From contig NZ_CP010429.1 of assembly GCF_000974425.1 (NCBI RefSeq), positions 3,472,001-3,536,000 on the forward strand: 64,000 nucleotides of DNA. The letters run 5' to 3'. Positions 8,507 through 17,393 of this stretch are shown in pieces. The stretch comes from Spirosoma radiotolerans (GTDB taxonomy: Bacteria; Bacteroidota; Bacteroidia; Cytophagales; Spirosomataceae). Under the pieces are notes generated by a model that did no database searches, was not told the DNA's origin, and was given only the letters and a program-made list of their open reading frames with translations. The first letter of the stretch is position 1. Every line of letters begins with the position of its first letter. Position numbers and translations under genes: made by a program.

Positions 8507-8947
8507 ATGAAGCTTTCTCACATTTTTGGTATCGTCGTCATCGCTTTAGCCATCGGTATTATCGTGGCAACAGCGGGTGATGCCAGTTCTTACGTTACGT
8601 TCAAGCAAGCTACGGAGCTTGCTCAGGATGGCAACGATAAAATGATCCACGTAGTCGGTAAGGTTCAGAAAGATGCACAGGGCCGTATTACAGATATGTT
8701 GTATAACCCCGCCATCGACCCAAATCACTTCGAATTTACGCTGGTCGATAATGATAACCAGGCAAAAAAAGTGATCTTCAACAGTCCGAAACCACAGGAT
8801 TTTGACCGGTCAGAGCAAATCGTGATCATTGGCGCCATGCAGGGTGACCATTTCCAGTGCAACAAAATTCTGTTAAAGTGCCCCTCTAAGTACCAGGATG
8901 GTAAACTGGAAACGACGGAACACGAAGCAAAAACGGCACAACTATGA
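8507..8947 (+). CDS. ccmE: Cytochrome c maturation protein CcmE, cysteine (CxxxY) type
   Basis: The 146-residue heme chaperone has an N-terminal signal anchor (about residues 5-23) and a periplasmic OB-fold. In classical CcmE a histidine in HxxxY binds heme covalently. Here the matching motif is LLKCPSKY, with Cys125 in place of that histidine and the Tyr129 ligand kept. CxxxY-type CcmE proteins are known from archaea and some bacteria whose Ccm systems also lack CcmH/CcmG. No ccmG or ccmH lies in this cluster. The rest of the fold (VVGKV, FTLVDN, KVIFNSPKP, IVIIGAMQGDHF) looks complete. It is followed by ccmF after 51 bases. Confidence 0.93.
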   Translation: MKLSHIFGIVVIALAIGIIVATAGDASSYVTFKQATELAQDGNDKMIHVVGKVQKDAQGRITDMLYNPAIDPNHFEFTLVDNDNQAKKVIFNSPKPQDFDRSEQIVIIGAMQGDHFQCNKILLKCPSKYQDGKLETTEHEAKTAQL

Positions 8948-8983
8948 GCGAGCGAACTAGTATGCTAGTTCACTCGTTCGCTC
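8946..8983. repeat. Hairpin over the ccmE stop codon
   Basis: GAGCGAGCGAACTAG pairs with CTAGTTCACTCGTTCGCTC, with four extra bases in the right arm, across a TATG loop; TTTT follows. It may be an attenuating or processing structure inside the ccm operon. The TCACTCGTTCGCTC wording resembles the repeat at 58520-58581. Confidence 0.6.
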
Positions 8984-8998
8984 TTTTCTAATCAGCGA

Positions 8999-11680
8999 AT
9001 GATACATACCACAGTCGGGCAACTCGGCCATTTTTTCGTCATATTGTCGTTCGTTACGGCACTCGTAGCCACGGTCGCTTATTTTCTGTCTGCCCTTGGG
9101 CTCGGGAAAACGAGCGCTCTAACGGAGCCCGTTGAAGAACCTCAACTGGCCTACGCCGGTGAGTCGGGTTTGGGAAGCAAAAAGGCGAAACACAAGATTC
9201 CATCGAAGCAAACCAGCCAGCCAGAAGCAGCCGATAAAGACGATTGGCGAACGCTGGCGCGCTGGGCTTTCTACATTCATGGCGCGGCTGTCATTGGCGT
9301 GGCGTCAAGCCTTTTCTACATCATCTACAACCATTATTTCGAGTATCATTACGCCTGGAGCCACTCGTCACGGGCGCTTCCAGTTCAGTACATGATCTCG
9401 TGTTTCTGGGAAGGTCAGGAAGGGTCCTTCCTGCTGTGGCTTTTCTGGAACGCCGTACTGGGGGCTATTCTGATCCGCACGAGCGGAAAAGGCTCATTAT
9501 CCCGCCAGTGGGAAGCGCCGATGATGGCGGTTTTCGCGCTTGTACAGGCGTTTTTAGCTTCCATGATTTTAGGAGTCATCTTCGGTGATTCGTTCAAGGT
9601 AGGCTCATCGCCATTTCTGTTGCTGACCGAAGCCATGCCCGATGCGCCAATCTTCACGGCTGACCCGACTTTTGTACCTAAAGATGGCAACGGCCTTAAC
9701 CCGCTACTCCAGAACTACTGGATGGTGATTCACCCGCCAACCTTATTTCTAGGTTTTGCGCTGGCGCTGGTCCCCTTTGCGTATTGCATCGCTGGTTTGT
9801 GGCGCAATCAACCCCTCGAATGGATACGGCCAGCATTGCCTTGGACTTTGGTAGGCGGCATGGTACTGGGCATCGGTGTGATGATGGGTGGTTACTGGGC
9901 CTACGAAACCCTCAACTTTGAAGGGTACTGGAACTGGGACCCCGTCGAGAATGCGGTGTATGTGCCCTGGCTGGTGCTGGTGGCGGCCCTGCATACGATG
10001 CTGATTGCCAAGCGCAGTTCAACTGGACTGAAAATGGCTATCATTCTTACCATTGCTACATTTATCCTGATTCTCTATTCTACCTTTTTATCGAGAAGCG
10101 GTATTCTGGGCAATGCGTCGGTTCACTCGTTTACCGATTTAGGTTTATCGGGGCAGTTATTGCTTTATCTGATGGCCTTTGTCGTGCTAGCGGTTATTCT
10201 GGCAGCCAGTAAGTGGAAATACATTCCGGCCGACAAAGAAGAAGCATCGGTGTACACTAAAGAGTTCTGGCTGTTTATTGGCGCTACGGTACTTTGTCTG
10301 GCGGCTTTTCAGGTGATTGCTACAACGTCTATTCCGGTTTATAACAAGGTCCTGGAATCGTTCGGCAAAATCTCAAATCTGGCGCTCCCAGCCGATCAGG
10401 TGGCCCACTACAGCAAATTCCAGATCTGGTTCTTTGTGGTCATTGCGTTGCTGACGGGCGTTGGTCAATACATGTGGTGGCGCAAACTGGAAAATAAAAA
10501 ATGGGATGCGCTGATTACGCCCGGTATTGTCACCATGCTCATCAGTGCTGCCCTGATTGCCTTTGGCGAGATGAAGAATCCGGTGTACATGGCGTTGCTG
10601 GTAGCCTCGGTTTTTGCTTTAGTCACGAACGGAACGGTTTTGCTGGGCGTAATGCGGGGCAACTACCGACTGTCGGGGGGCGCCATTTCGCATATTGGCA
10701 TGGCCTTGATGCTGGTCGGGATTCTCTATTCAGCGGGTTACACGAAAGTAATTTCGCTCAATAACAGTGGTCTGCTCATTTCCAAGCAGGAGGAGTTTAC
10801 CAAAGACAACAACAAGCAAAATAAAGAAAATAAGCTGTTGTGGCTCAATCAGCCAGAGCGCATGGGTCCGTACCAACTCACCTACCGAGGTAAGCGTATT
10901 GAGGCCCGTGATGTGCCGGGTTACATTCCCCGGCAGGATGTAGTAGTCATTGAGGGCGATTTCCACGGTATTGCCCAGCGCGATATTGAACAGAATGGCA
11001 AGGTCTATCACAAGAAAGGAGATACCCTTGCCCTCTATCCGGAAAACACCTATTACCAGGTTGAATACCGGGAACCGAGTGGCAAAATTTTTAATCTGTA
11101 CCCTCGCGCCCAGGTGAATGAACGGATGGGGCTGCTGGCCTCCCCAGACATTCGGCACAAGACGGATCGGGATATGTACACGTATGTATCGTCGGTGCCA
11201 GACCCGGAAGCCGAGAACACCTGGGAGAAGACAGAAACCTACAGCGTGGCGATCAAGGATACTTTTTTCCTGAACGATTATGTCGCTATCCTGGACGATG
11301 TAGCCCGCACCAACGAGGTTGAAGGGGTTGACATTGGACCAAATGATGCTGCTGTTCGGGCTAAAGTCCGGGTACTCGACAAAAATGGCGAACACATCAT
11401 CAGCCCCGCTTTTGTGATCAAAGACCGAATGGTCGCTCACCCAGCCGAGGTTAGTGATGAGTTGGGTGTACGGATGCAACTAAACGAAATTGACCCACGT
11501 ACCGGAAAATTTACGTTCGCTGTTAACCGGACCCAGCGGGATTATATTGTCATGAAAGCCATTGAAAAACCCCTGATCAATATCCTCTGGATTGGCACCC
11601 TGATCGTTGCGATCGGCTTCCTGATTGCTACCGTTCGTCGGTATCGGGAGTTTAGTAAAATGCAGAATAAAGCAGTTTAA
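8999..11680 (+). CDS. ccmF: Heme lyase subunit CcmF (CcsA superfamily)
   Basis: The 893-residue polytopic protein joins heme to apocytochrome c at the periplasmic face. It shows the complete WWD signature GYWAYETLNFEGYWNWDPVE and conserved histidines in IHPPTLFLG, PWLVLVAALHTML and SVHSFTD. A large soluble domain (about residues 590-860) precedes a final membrane span. An unusual charged stretch, about residues 40-80 (GSKKAKHKIPSKQTSQPEA), separates the first span from the core. It ends the ccm run, with a palindrome immediately after the stop. The ATG at 8999 gives a good first membrane helix. Confidence 0.95.
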   Translation: MIHTTVGQLGHFFVILSFVTALVATVAYFLSALGLGKTSALTEPVEEPQLAYAGESGLGSKKAKHKIPSKQTSQPEAADKDDWRTLARWAFYIHGAAVIGVASSLFYIIYNHYFEYHYAWSHSSRALPVQYMISCFWEGQEGSFLLWLFWNAVLGAILIRTSGKGSLSRQWEAPMMAVFALVQAFLASMILGVIFGDSFKVGSSPFLLLTEAMPDAPIFTADPTFVPKDGNGLNPLLQNYWMVIHPPTLFLGFALALVPFAYCIAGLWRNQPLEWIRPALPWTLVGGMVLGIGVMMGGYWAYETLNFEGYWNWDPVENAVYVPWLVLVAALHTMLIAKRSSTGLKMAIILTIATFILILYSTFLSRSGILGNASVHSFTDLGLSGQLLLYLMAFVVLAVILAASKWKYIPADKEEASVYTKEFWLFIGATVLCLAAFQVIATTSIPVYNKVLESFGKISNLALPADQVAHYSKFQIWFFVVIALLTGVGQYMWWRKLENKKWDALITPGIVTMLISAALIAFGEMKNPVYMALLVASVFALVTNGTVLLGVMRGNYRLSGGAISHIGMALMLVGILYSAGYTKVISLNNSGLLISKQEEFTKDNNKQNKENKLLWLNQPERMGPYQLTYRGKRIEARDVPGYIPRQDVVVIEGDFHGIAQRDIEQNGKVYHKKGDTLALYPENTYYQVEYREPSGKIFNLYPRAQVNERMGLLASPDIRHKTDRDMYTYVSSVPDPEAENTWEKTETYSVAIKDTFFLNDYVAILDDVARTNEVEGVDIGPNDAAVRAKVRVLDKNGEHIISPAFVIKDRMVAHPAEVSDELGVRMQLNEIDPRTGKFTFAVNRTQRDYIVMKAIEKPLINILWIGTLIVAIGFLIATVRRYREFSKMQNKAV

Positions 11681-11683
11681 CGG

Positions 11684-11757
11684 GTTTGTGGTTCGTAGTT
11701 TGTAGCGTACAATGTGGCAACATCCATTCAGTACGTTATCCACTACGAACCACAAAC
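11684..11757. repeat. Intergenic palindrome after ccmF
   Basis: GTTTGTGGTTCGTAGT (11684-11699) and ACTACGAACCACAAAC (11742-11757) are perfect 16-bp arms, starting four bases after the ccmF stop. The arms share the TTTGTGGTT core with four other intergenic palindromes in this window. Confidence 0.8.
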
Positions 11758-11777
11758 TATTAACTGTAACAAAACGT

Positions 11778-12005
11778 ATGAAACTCTCCGAGATGCTTCT
11801 TTTAGCTGTTTCCATTGGCTTTTTAGTCATCTGGATTGCGGAATATCAGCGGACCACTTTTGGCGATAGTTACTGGTTACTCATGCTGTTTTTAGGCTTT
11901 ATTCTGGCCTTTCAGTACGTTAGGAATAAGCGAATCGAACGAGAGAAAGCCGTCTCCCCAACGATCAAGCAGATGATCGAAGACCGAAAAAAGAAAAAGA
12001 AATGA
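11778..12005 (+). CDS. Small hypothetical two-span membrane protein
   Basis: This 75-residue protein starts at ATG 11778 (MKLSEMLLLAVSIGF). Two hydrophobic helices (about 4-20 and 31-46) are followed by a very basic tail ending DRKKKKK. The open frame extends upstream to 11712, but that part runs through the palindrome and is unlikely to be coding. No family is recognised. It follows ccmF by 97 bases in the same direction; a role in cytochrome assembly is only a guess from position. A hairpin overlaps its stop codon. Confidence 0.65.
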   Translation: MKLSEMLLLAVSIGFLVIWIAEYQRTTFGDSYWLLMLFLGFILAFQYVRNKRIEREKAVSPTIKQMIEDRKKKKK

Positions 12006-12024
12006 TTTGCCTGGGCAAATCATT
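12001..12024 (+). terminator. Hairpin over the stop codon of the small membrane protein
   Basis: AATGATTTGC-CTGG-GCAAATCATT is a perfect 10-bp stem that includes the TGA at 12003-12005. The following sequence is T-rich but interrupted (CTTCATG), so termination may be partial. Confidence 0.55.
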
Positions 12025-12057
12025 CTTCATGCATAACTCATCATTTTTCATTAACAT

Positions 12058-13338
12058 TTGGAACCTTACGCTCTATTAATCGGTGCCTTACTGGCTCTTG
12101 TACTTGCTGGATTCTTCTCGGCAGTTGAAATGGCCTATGTATCGGTCAACCGATTATATTTTGAATTGCATAGCAAACAGGGACCGCTGAGTGAAAAACT
12201 GGTTTCGAATTTTCTAAAAAATCCTATTTTATTCGTTGGAACCACCCTTACGGGTAATACGCTCTTTCTGGTACTTTACACTGTATTGGGTGTTACAGTT
12301 CTTAACCCGTTTCTGACGATCATCTTACCCGAAAGCTGGGCTGCGCACGAATCGGTATTCATTTCGATCGAAACCCTGATTCTAACGGTCATTTTTCTGC
12401 CTCTGGCAGATTACATTCCCAAAAGCCTTGCTCTCATTCACCCCGACCGATTTCTGGAAGCGCTGGCCGTACCGCTTTGGGTGATTTATAAAGCCATTGC
12501 CCCCATTGTTCGGGTATTGGTAGGTACAGCACGATTTTTTATTCGGTACGTACTGGGCAAACGCAATCCAGAAATCCGCCCGGTCTTCGGCTTGACAGAT
12601 CTAAACCATTACCTCCAGCAACTCAATCAGAAAGCCGATACCGAAAAAGACGTGGAAGTCGATACCAAGATTTTTAATAACGCCATCGAGTTTCGGGATG
12701 TACGGGTACGCGATTGTTTGGTGCCCCGGACAGAGATCACCGCTATTGATGTAGATGATACGGTCGAAGATCTTCGGCTGGCGTTTCAGGACAGTGGCCA
12801 CTCTAAAATTGTGGTATACCGCGACACGATTGACGATGTGATCGGCTATTGCCATGCTCTGGCGCTCTTCAAAAAACCAGCTACGGTCGAGGAAATCATT
12901 ACCCCCATCATCATTGTACCGGAAACCATGCCCGCGCAGGATTTACTTCTTCGTTTTCTGTCGGAGCGGAAAAGCCTGGCCCTTGTCGTCGATGAATTTG
13001 GCGGAACGGCCGGCATTGTAAGCGTTGAAGACATGGTTGAGCAGATTTTCGGCGAGATTCAGGACGAATACGATACCAACGAAGATTGGGTAGAGCAGCA
13101 ACTCGATGAATCAAACTGGTTGCTAAGCGCCCGCCACGAAATTGATGATCTGAATAAAACCTACGGCTGGACGATTCCCGAAGGGGATTACGACACGCTT
13201 GGTGGTTTGATTTTAGAAACGCATGAAGATGTTCCCCGGGTTGGCGAGGTCATTGAGTTTTCGCCCTTTACATTTACTATTATCTCAATGGACGGCACAC
13301 GGATTGATACCGTAAAAGTTCACTTGAGCAAAGAATAA
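12058..13338 (+). CDS. CNNM/CorC-type (hemolysin family) membrane transporter
   Basis: The 426-residue protein has the domain order DUF21/CNNM membrane domain (about 1-180, several spans), a CBS-domain pair (about 205-325) and a C-terminal CorC_HlyC domain (about 340-425). Family marks are GFFSAVEMAYVSVNR at the start of the membrane domain, VPRTEI at the start of the CBS pair, LALVVDEFGGTAGIVSVEDM in the second CBS domain and YDTLGGLI in the last domain. Relatives transport or regulate Mg2+/Co2+. Bacteroidota also have GldE of this family, but this copy is not next to gldD and I do not assign it. It begins at a TTG. pyrE follows closely. Confidence 0.88.
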   Translation: MEPYALLIGALLALVLAGFFSAVEMAYVSVNRLYFELHSKQGPLSEKLVSNFLKNPILFVGTTLTGNTLFLVLYTVLGVTVLNPFLTIILPESWAAHESVFISIETLILTVIFLPLADYIPKSLALIHPDRFLEALAVPLWVIYKAIAPIVRVLVGTARFFIRYVLGKRNPEIRPVFGLTDLNHYLQQLNQKADTEKDVEVDTKIFNNAIEFRDVRVRDCLVPRTEITAIDVDDTVEDLRLAFQDSGHSKIVVYRDTIDDVIGYCHALALFKKPATVEEIITPIIIVPETMPAQDLLLRFLSERKSLALVVDEFGGTAGIVSVEDMVEQIFGEIQDEYDTNEDWVEQQLDESNWLLSARHEIDDLNKTYGWTIPEGDYDTLGGLILETHEDVPRVGEVIEFSPFTFTIISMDGTRIDTVKVHLSKE

Positions 13339-13370
13339 CCTATTTGCTTTCGTTACCATTCTCTTACATC

Positions 13371-14009
13371 GTGAATAAATCATCTATTCAAAAAACTGTA
13401 GCGCGTTATCTACTAGAGGTACAGGCCGTTCGGCTTAAACCTAATGAGCCATTTACATGGAGTTCGGGCTGGAAATCGCCTATTTACTGCGACAATCGAG
13501 TTACGCTAGCCTACCCAGAAGTACGTACCTATATTAAAAATGCCCTGGCGGATGCTATACGGCAACGGTTTCCATCGGCAGAAGTCATTGCGGGCGTCGC
13601 TACAGCGGGCATTCCTCAGGGCGTACTGGTCGCCGATGCGCTGGGTCTCCCCTATTGTTATGTACGCCCCGAGCCTAAGGCACATGGCATGGGCAAGCAA
13701 ATTGAAGGGCATCTGTCCAACGGCCAGCGAGTTGTTGTTATCGAAGATCTGATTTCAACGGGCGGTAGCTCCCTGAAAGTAGTCAATGCGCTTCGGGCAG
13801 CGGGTGCCGAAGTGGTCGGCATGGCGGCCATTTTCACGTATGGATTCCCCATTGCTGAACAGAACTTTGCCAGCACCAACGTGCCACTGGTGTGTCTTAG
13901 TGATTATGACGCGCTCCTGCTCGAAGCGCAGGAACTCGATTATATATCGGCTGATGCGATGGAGTCGCTATCCTCCTGGCGGCAAAATCCGGCGCAATGG
14001 GGTCAATAA
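13371..14009 (+). CDS. pyrE: Orotate phosphoribosyltransferase
   Basis: The enzyme converts orotate plus PRPP to OMP in pyrimidine synthesis. The PRPP-binding signature VVVIEDLISTGGSSLKV is intact. The substrate-loop region SSGWKSPIYCDNR and the catalytic loop PKAHGMGKQIEG are also clear. The frame can begin at a TTG (13344), but the GTG at 13371 (MNKSSIQKTVARYLLE) gives the usual family N-terminus and 212 residues, and is preferred. It starts about 30 bases after the CorC-type gene in the same direction, so the two may be co-transcribed. Confidence 0.94.
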   Translation: MNKSSIQKTVARYLLEVQAVRLKPNEPFTWSSGWKSPIYCDNRVTLAYPEVRTYIKNALADAIRQRFPSAEVIAGVATAGIPQGVLVADALGLPYCYVRPEPKAHGMGKQIEGHLSNGQRVVVIEDLISTGGSSLKVVNALRAAGAEVVGMAAIFTYGFPIAEQNFASTNVPLVCLSDYDALLLEAQELDYISADAMESLSSWRQNPAQWGQ

Positions 14010-14366
14010 CTTGGGCATAGCCAACCAAGAGGACAAGTTTCCAATCGTTAATTTACTACTGAAATCCGGCACATAGAATGAACGGAGCGATACTGGCTAA
14101 ATTCTGACAAGCGGATTGTTAGATAAGTAATTTTACATAGAATTAACCCGACATCAACGGTATGCTTTAAAGCATGTTATGTGTTCATCAATTCCCCCTG
14201 GTGTTTGGCAAACAAGTAATTTTACTAATTGTCTAACCTAATCCATCGCAAAGGCCACGCATCCTGATCATCTACCAGTAAACAGTTTTTACTAAGCATC
14301 GGTTGATCAGGTAACGATGGTTGCTTACGGTAAACGCCCTAGTTTTTTCATTTTTGCGCATTCGGG
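14010..14366. other. Gap between pyrE and the PAS kinase
   Basis: No supported gene lies in these 357 A/T-rich bases. They hold a perfect 14-bp palindrome ATGCTTTAAAGCAT at 14162-14175, and a 12-bp direct repeat AAGTAATTTTAC at 14125-14136 and 14214-14225 that brackets it. They may be control sites for the kinase gene. No clear TAnnTTTG element is seen. Confidence 0.5.
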
Positions 14367-16256
14367 ATGAACGGAAATGACCACTTGCTGCTTAACAGCT
14401 TACTTCAAGTCATTATTCAGTTGGATCTGGATGGTTATATTACCTATGCCAATCCGGCAGCGGCCACTTTAACCCAATACTCCGTTCAGGAGTTAGCCAA
14501 TCTGCACGTATCACACTTGTATAACCCAACTGGGGATACGATTAAGGCGCATTACGAACTGAGTTTGACCAAAAAGGCTGGTCATTTTCGTACCGAGGGC
14601 TGGCGGACGAAGAAAGACCAGACATATTGTTGGTGTGAAATCATATACTCCTGCTTGTATAATGAGGAAAAAGGTTTCCTAGGCTATAGTTGTACGCTGA
14701 TCGATCGCTCGGCTCAAATGCAGGAAGCTCATCAACTGCGGCAACAGGAAGATCGGTATCGGTTAATGGTGGAAGGCGTCAGAGACTACGCCATCTTTAT
14801 GCTGGATCCAGAAGGGTATATTCTTACCTGGAATGAAGGCGCTAAACGCATCAAAGGCTATGCTGCCAGTGAGATCATTGGTAAGCACTTCACAACCTTT
14901 TATACAGCCCAGGATCTGGCGGATGAAAAACCAGTCCGCGAGCTGGCAATTGCCATACAGACGGGCAAGTACGAAGAGGAAGGCTGGCGGGTCAAAAAAA
15001 ATGGTTCCGTATTCTGGGCTAACGTAGTCATTACGGCTTTGTTCAATGACCAAAACCAACACATTGGTTTTTCCAAAGTTACCCGTGATCTGACCGAACG
15101 CAGGCAAACCCATGAAGCGCTCCGCCAAAGCGAAGAGCAGTATCGATCGCTGGTTGAGCAGGTGTCTGACTACGGCATTTTCATGATGGATGAAAAAGGA
15201 CGGGTCATTAATTGGAATGAAGGAGCCAAGCGCATAAATGGGTATTTAGCGGCTGAAATTATCGGCAAGTACTTCTCTATCTTTTACCCTCAGGAAGCTA
15301 TCCTTAATGGCAAGCCCGCTCACGAATTGACCGTCGCCCTGGAGACGGGTAAGTACGAAGAAGAAGGGTGGCGCGTTCGAAAAGATGGTAGCCTTTTCTG
15401 GGCTAGTATTGTCATCACAGCGATCTATAATTCGGAAGGCGTCCACATCGGCTTTTCAAAGGTAACCCGCGATCTGACCGAACGTAAACAAGCGGAACAG
15501 TCCTTACGGGAAAGCTATGATCGGTACCGATTGCTGACAGTTGAGTTGCAACGCTCGAATGAGGATCTTCAGCGGTTTGCCCATGTGGCCAGCCACGATC
15601 TGAAAGAACCAGCTCGGAAGATCAAGCTGTTCAGCAACCGGCTTCAAGACGAATACATATCCATGCTCCCTGAGAAAGGACAGCTCTTTGTGGCTAAAAT
15701 TCAGCAGGCAGCCGACCGAATGTTGTCGATGATCCAAGGCATTCTGACCTACTCGTCGCTGAATGCCTTGTCTCAGCTTCTTGAAATAATCGACTTGAAC
15801 ACATTACTGGAGCAAATTGAAACAGATTTAGAAGTCCTGATCCTGGACAAGCAGGCGCACATTGACAAGCAGCGATTACCGCCCATTGAAGGGGTCCCTG
15901 TACTTATCTATCAGCTGTTTTATAACCTTATCAATAACTCACTGAAATTTAGCAAAGTGGGCGAACCACCCCTGATCAAAATCTTTATGGCGAGTGAAGC
16001 TGCTGAAAATTTTGTAAAAATCACTGTAACCGACAATGGAATAGGCTTTGACAATCAATACGCGAGCAAGATTTTCGAGACATTTACTCGTCTGCATGCC
16101 AAGGATGCCTATGAAGGCACCGGATTAGGCTTAGCCTTATGCAAGAAAATTGTCGAACGCCATCAGGGAACGATCACTGTACAGAGTGTCATCAATCAGG
16201 GAAGTACCTTCATCATTACCCTCCCCCGAAAGCAAAATTGGCCAAATTACATTTAA
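14367..16256 (+). CDS. Three-PAS sensor histidine kinase
   Basis: The 629-residue protein has no membrane span, so it should be a cytosolic sensor. PAS domains lie at about 1-125, 130-255 and 258-383, followed by a HisKA dimerisation domain with the phospho-accepting His410 in ASHDLKEPARK. An HATPase domain follows, with N box NNSLKFSK, G1 DNGIGF and G2 GTGLGLALCKKIVERH. PAS2 and PAS3 are a tandem duplication of 128 codons, still obvious at the DNA level. The kinase resembles Bacteroidota phytochrome-like PAS kinases but has no chromophore domain. No response regulator gene is adjacent, so it is an orphan. Confidence 0.93.
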   Translation: MNGNDHLLLNSLLQVIIQLDLDGYITYANPAAATLTQYSVQELANLHVSHLYNPTGDTIKAHYELSLTKKAGHFRTEGWRTKKDQTYCWCEIIYSCLYNEEKGFLGYSCTLIDRSAQMQEAHQLRQQEDRYRLMVEGVRDYAIFMLDPEGYILTWNEGAKRIKGYAASEIIGKHFTTFYTAQDLADEKPVRELAIAIQTGKYEEEGWRVKKNGSVFWANVVITALFNDQNQHIGFSKVTRDLTERRQTHEALRQSEEQYRSLVEQVSDYGIFMMDEKGRVINWNEGAKRINGYLAAEIIGKYFSIFYPQEAILNGKPAHELTVALETGKYEEEGWRVRKDGSLFWASIVITAIYNSEGVHIGFSKVTRDLTERKQAEQSLRESYDRYRLLTVELQRSNEDLQRFAHVASHDLKEPARKIKLFSNRLQDEYISMLPEKGQLFVAKIQQAADRMLSMIQGILTYSSLNALSQLLEIIDLNTLLEQIETDLEVLILDKQAHIDKQRLPPIEGVPVLIYQLFYNLINNSLKFSKVGEPPLIKIFMASEAAENFVKITVTDNGIGFDNQYASKIFETFTRLHAKDAYEGTGLGLALCKKIVERHQGTITVQSVINQGSTFIITLPRKQNWPNYI

Positions 16257-16329
16257 CATCCTGTGTCTGCTTATTTTTCATAAAGACGGAGCCCTTTATT
16301 TAGGATAACTCCCTGGTCGCATTTGTCGA

Positions 16330-17304
16330 TCATCCCTTCATACTCCACTTTTTTGGCTTAGAACCAACGTGTTCCTCAAATAAGCGGGTAAAATGGCTAA
16401 GATTGGAAAAGCCAAGCCGATATCCGGTTTCCGACACCGTAAGGTTTTCTTCACGCAGCAGGCGGGCGGCTTCCTGCATCCGGATGTGCTGAAAATAATC
16501 GTACAAGCCCATGCCAAAAACTTGTGTGAATAATTTACGCAGCTTTAGCTCATTCATCCCGGCTATTTTTACCAGTTCCTTTACGGGAGTAGGTTCGTTC
16601 AGTTTTACCATCAGGGCATCCCGTACCTTATAAATTGCCTTCAGTTCATCAACGCTGATGTTGCCGTACGTGCTTTCCTTTCTTTTCCTTAAATCACGGA
16701 ATAAAAAATACAGCAACTCTACTGTTTTCAATCTGTAGAAGAAAGCGGGCAATGCGGGTTGCTTACGGGTGCTGCTGATTTCATTGGCAACCCGGACAAT
16801 ATCTGCGGACATGAATTCTTCAATAAAAAACTGGTTTTCGTGTCCGAATAAAAAAATGAAACGCGAGTGCTCCTCTTTTAAAAGCGACTGTAAATAATCC
16901 AGACTTATTATAACTGAAATCAGCTTCCGATGCGAATGTTTCGGCAGTTGAATGCTCGCTCCTGCCTGTAAAGACATGATTTGTATACTCGGTAATTCTT
17001 CTAGCAAAGCCGTTTTTTGGGGAGCGGTCTCTTCGAGTCCATCATCAAAAAAGTTATTGAAGGCAATCAAGATCCCGTGTTTAATCGCGGTTATAGCCCC
17101 CCGTTTGAACGTGAATTCCTTTTTGGATACCATGCTCCGTATCATTAGTGCAAACTCCGGCAGAAAATCAAAAATCTGGACGTTGTTTAGCTCAACGCTG
17201 TGCAAAAAATCGTCATGAACCTCGCTGGATAGCTGTACGCCCAGGCGATCTGCCATTGCCGCCATTTTTTCAAAGTGCTGTTGACTGCCTGACCCCGGCT
17301 CCAT
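16330..17304 (-). CDS. AraC family transcriptional regulator
   Basis: The 324-residue protein has a variable N-terminal sensing region (about 1-215) and a C-terminal AraC helix-turn-helix domain (about 220-320). The second helix pair is clear in EENLTVSETGYRLGFSNLSHFTRLFEEHVGSKPKKW. It reads divergently from the flavin monooxygenase gene at 17394, the classic arrangement for a regulator and its target. An inverted repeat at 17311-17357 lies between them. The ATG at 17304 is the natural start. The ligand is unknown. Confidence 0.9.
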   Translation of the reverse strand: MEPGSGSQQHFEKMAAMADRLGVQLSSEVHDDFLHSVELNNVQIFDFLPEFALMIRSMVSKKEFTFKRGAITAIKHGILIAFNNFFDDGLEETAPQKTALLEELPSIQIMSLQAGASIQLPKHSHRKLISVIISLDYLQSLLKEEHSRFIFLFGHENQFFIEEFMSADIVRVANEISSTRKQPALPAFFYRLKTVELLYFLFRDLRKRKESTYGNISVDELKAIYKVRDALMVKLNEPTPVKELVKIAGMNELKLRKLFTQVFGMGLYDYFQHIRMQEAARLLREENLTVSETGYRLGFSNLSHFTRLFEEHVGSKPKKWSMKG

Positions 17305-17310
17305 GTTTAC

Positions 17311-17357
17311 GACTAATTTTAGTAGTTATCGCGCTATTTTAAGCCTAAAAGCTAGTC
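17311..17357. promoter_or_regulatory. Inverted repeat between the AraC gene and the monooxygenase gene
   Basis: GACTAATTTTAG (17311-17322) and CTAAAAGCTAGTC (17345-17357) are near-complementary arms, differing by one base and one insertion, with 22 bases between them. The left arm begins seven bases upstream of the AraC ATG. It is a good candidate operator for the divergent pair. Confidence 0.45.
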
Positions 17358-17393
17358 TTCCTTTGCAAAAGAATTAAAAAAAGGAAAGCAAAT

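Noticed and set aside
10730-11479. 249-codon minus-strand frame
   Set aside because: It is antisense to the soluble domain of ccmF and shows no motif of its own.
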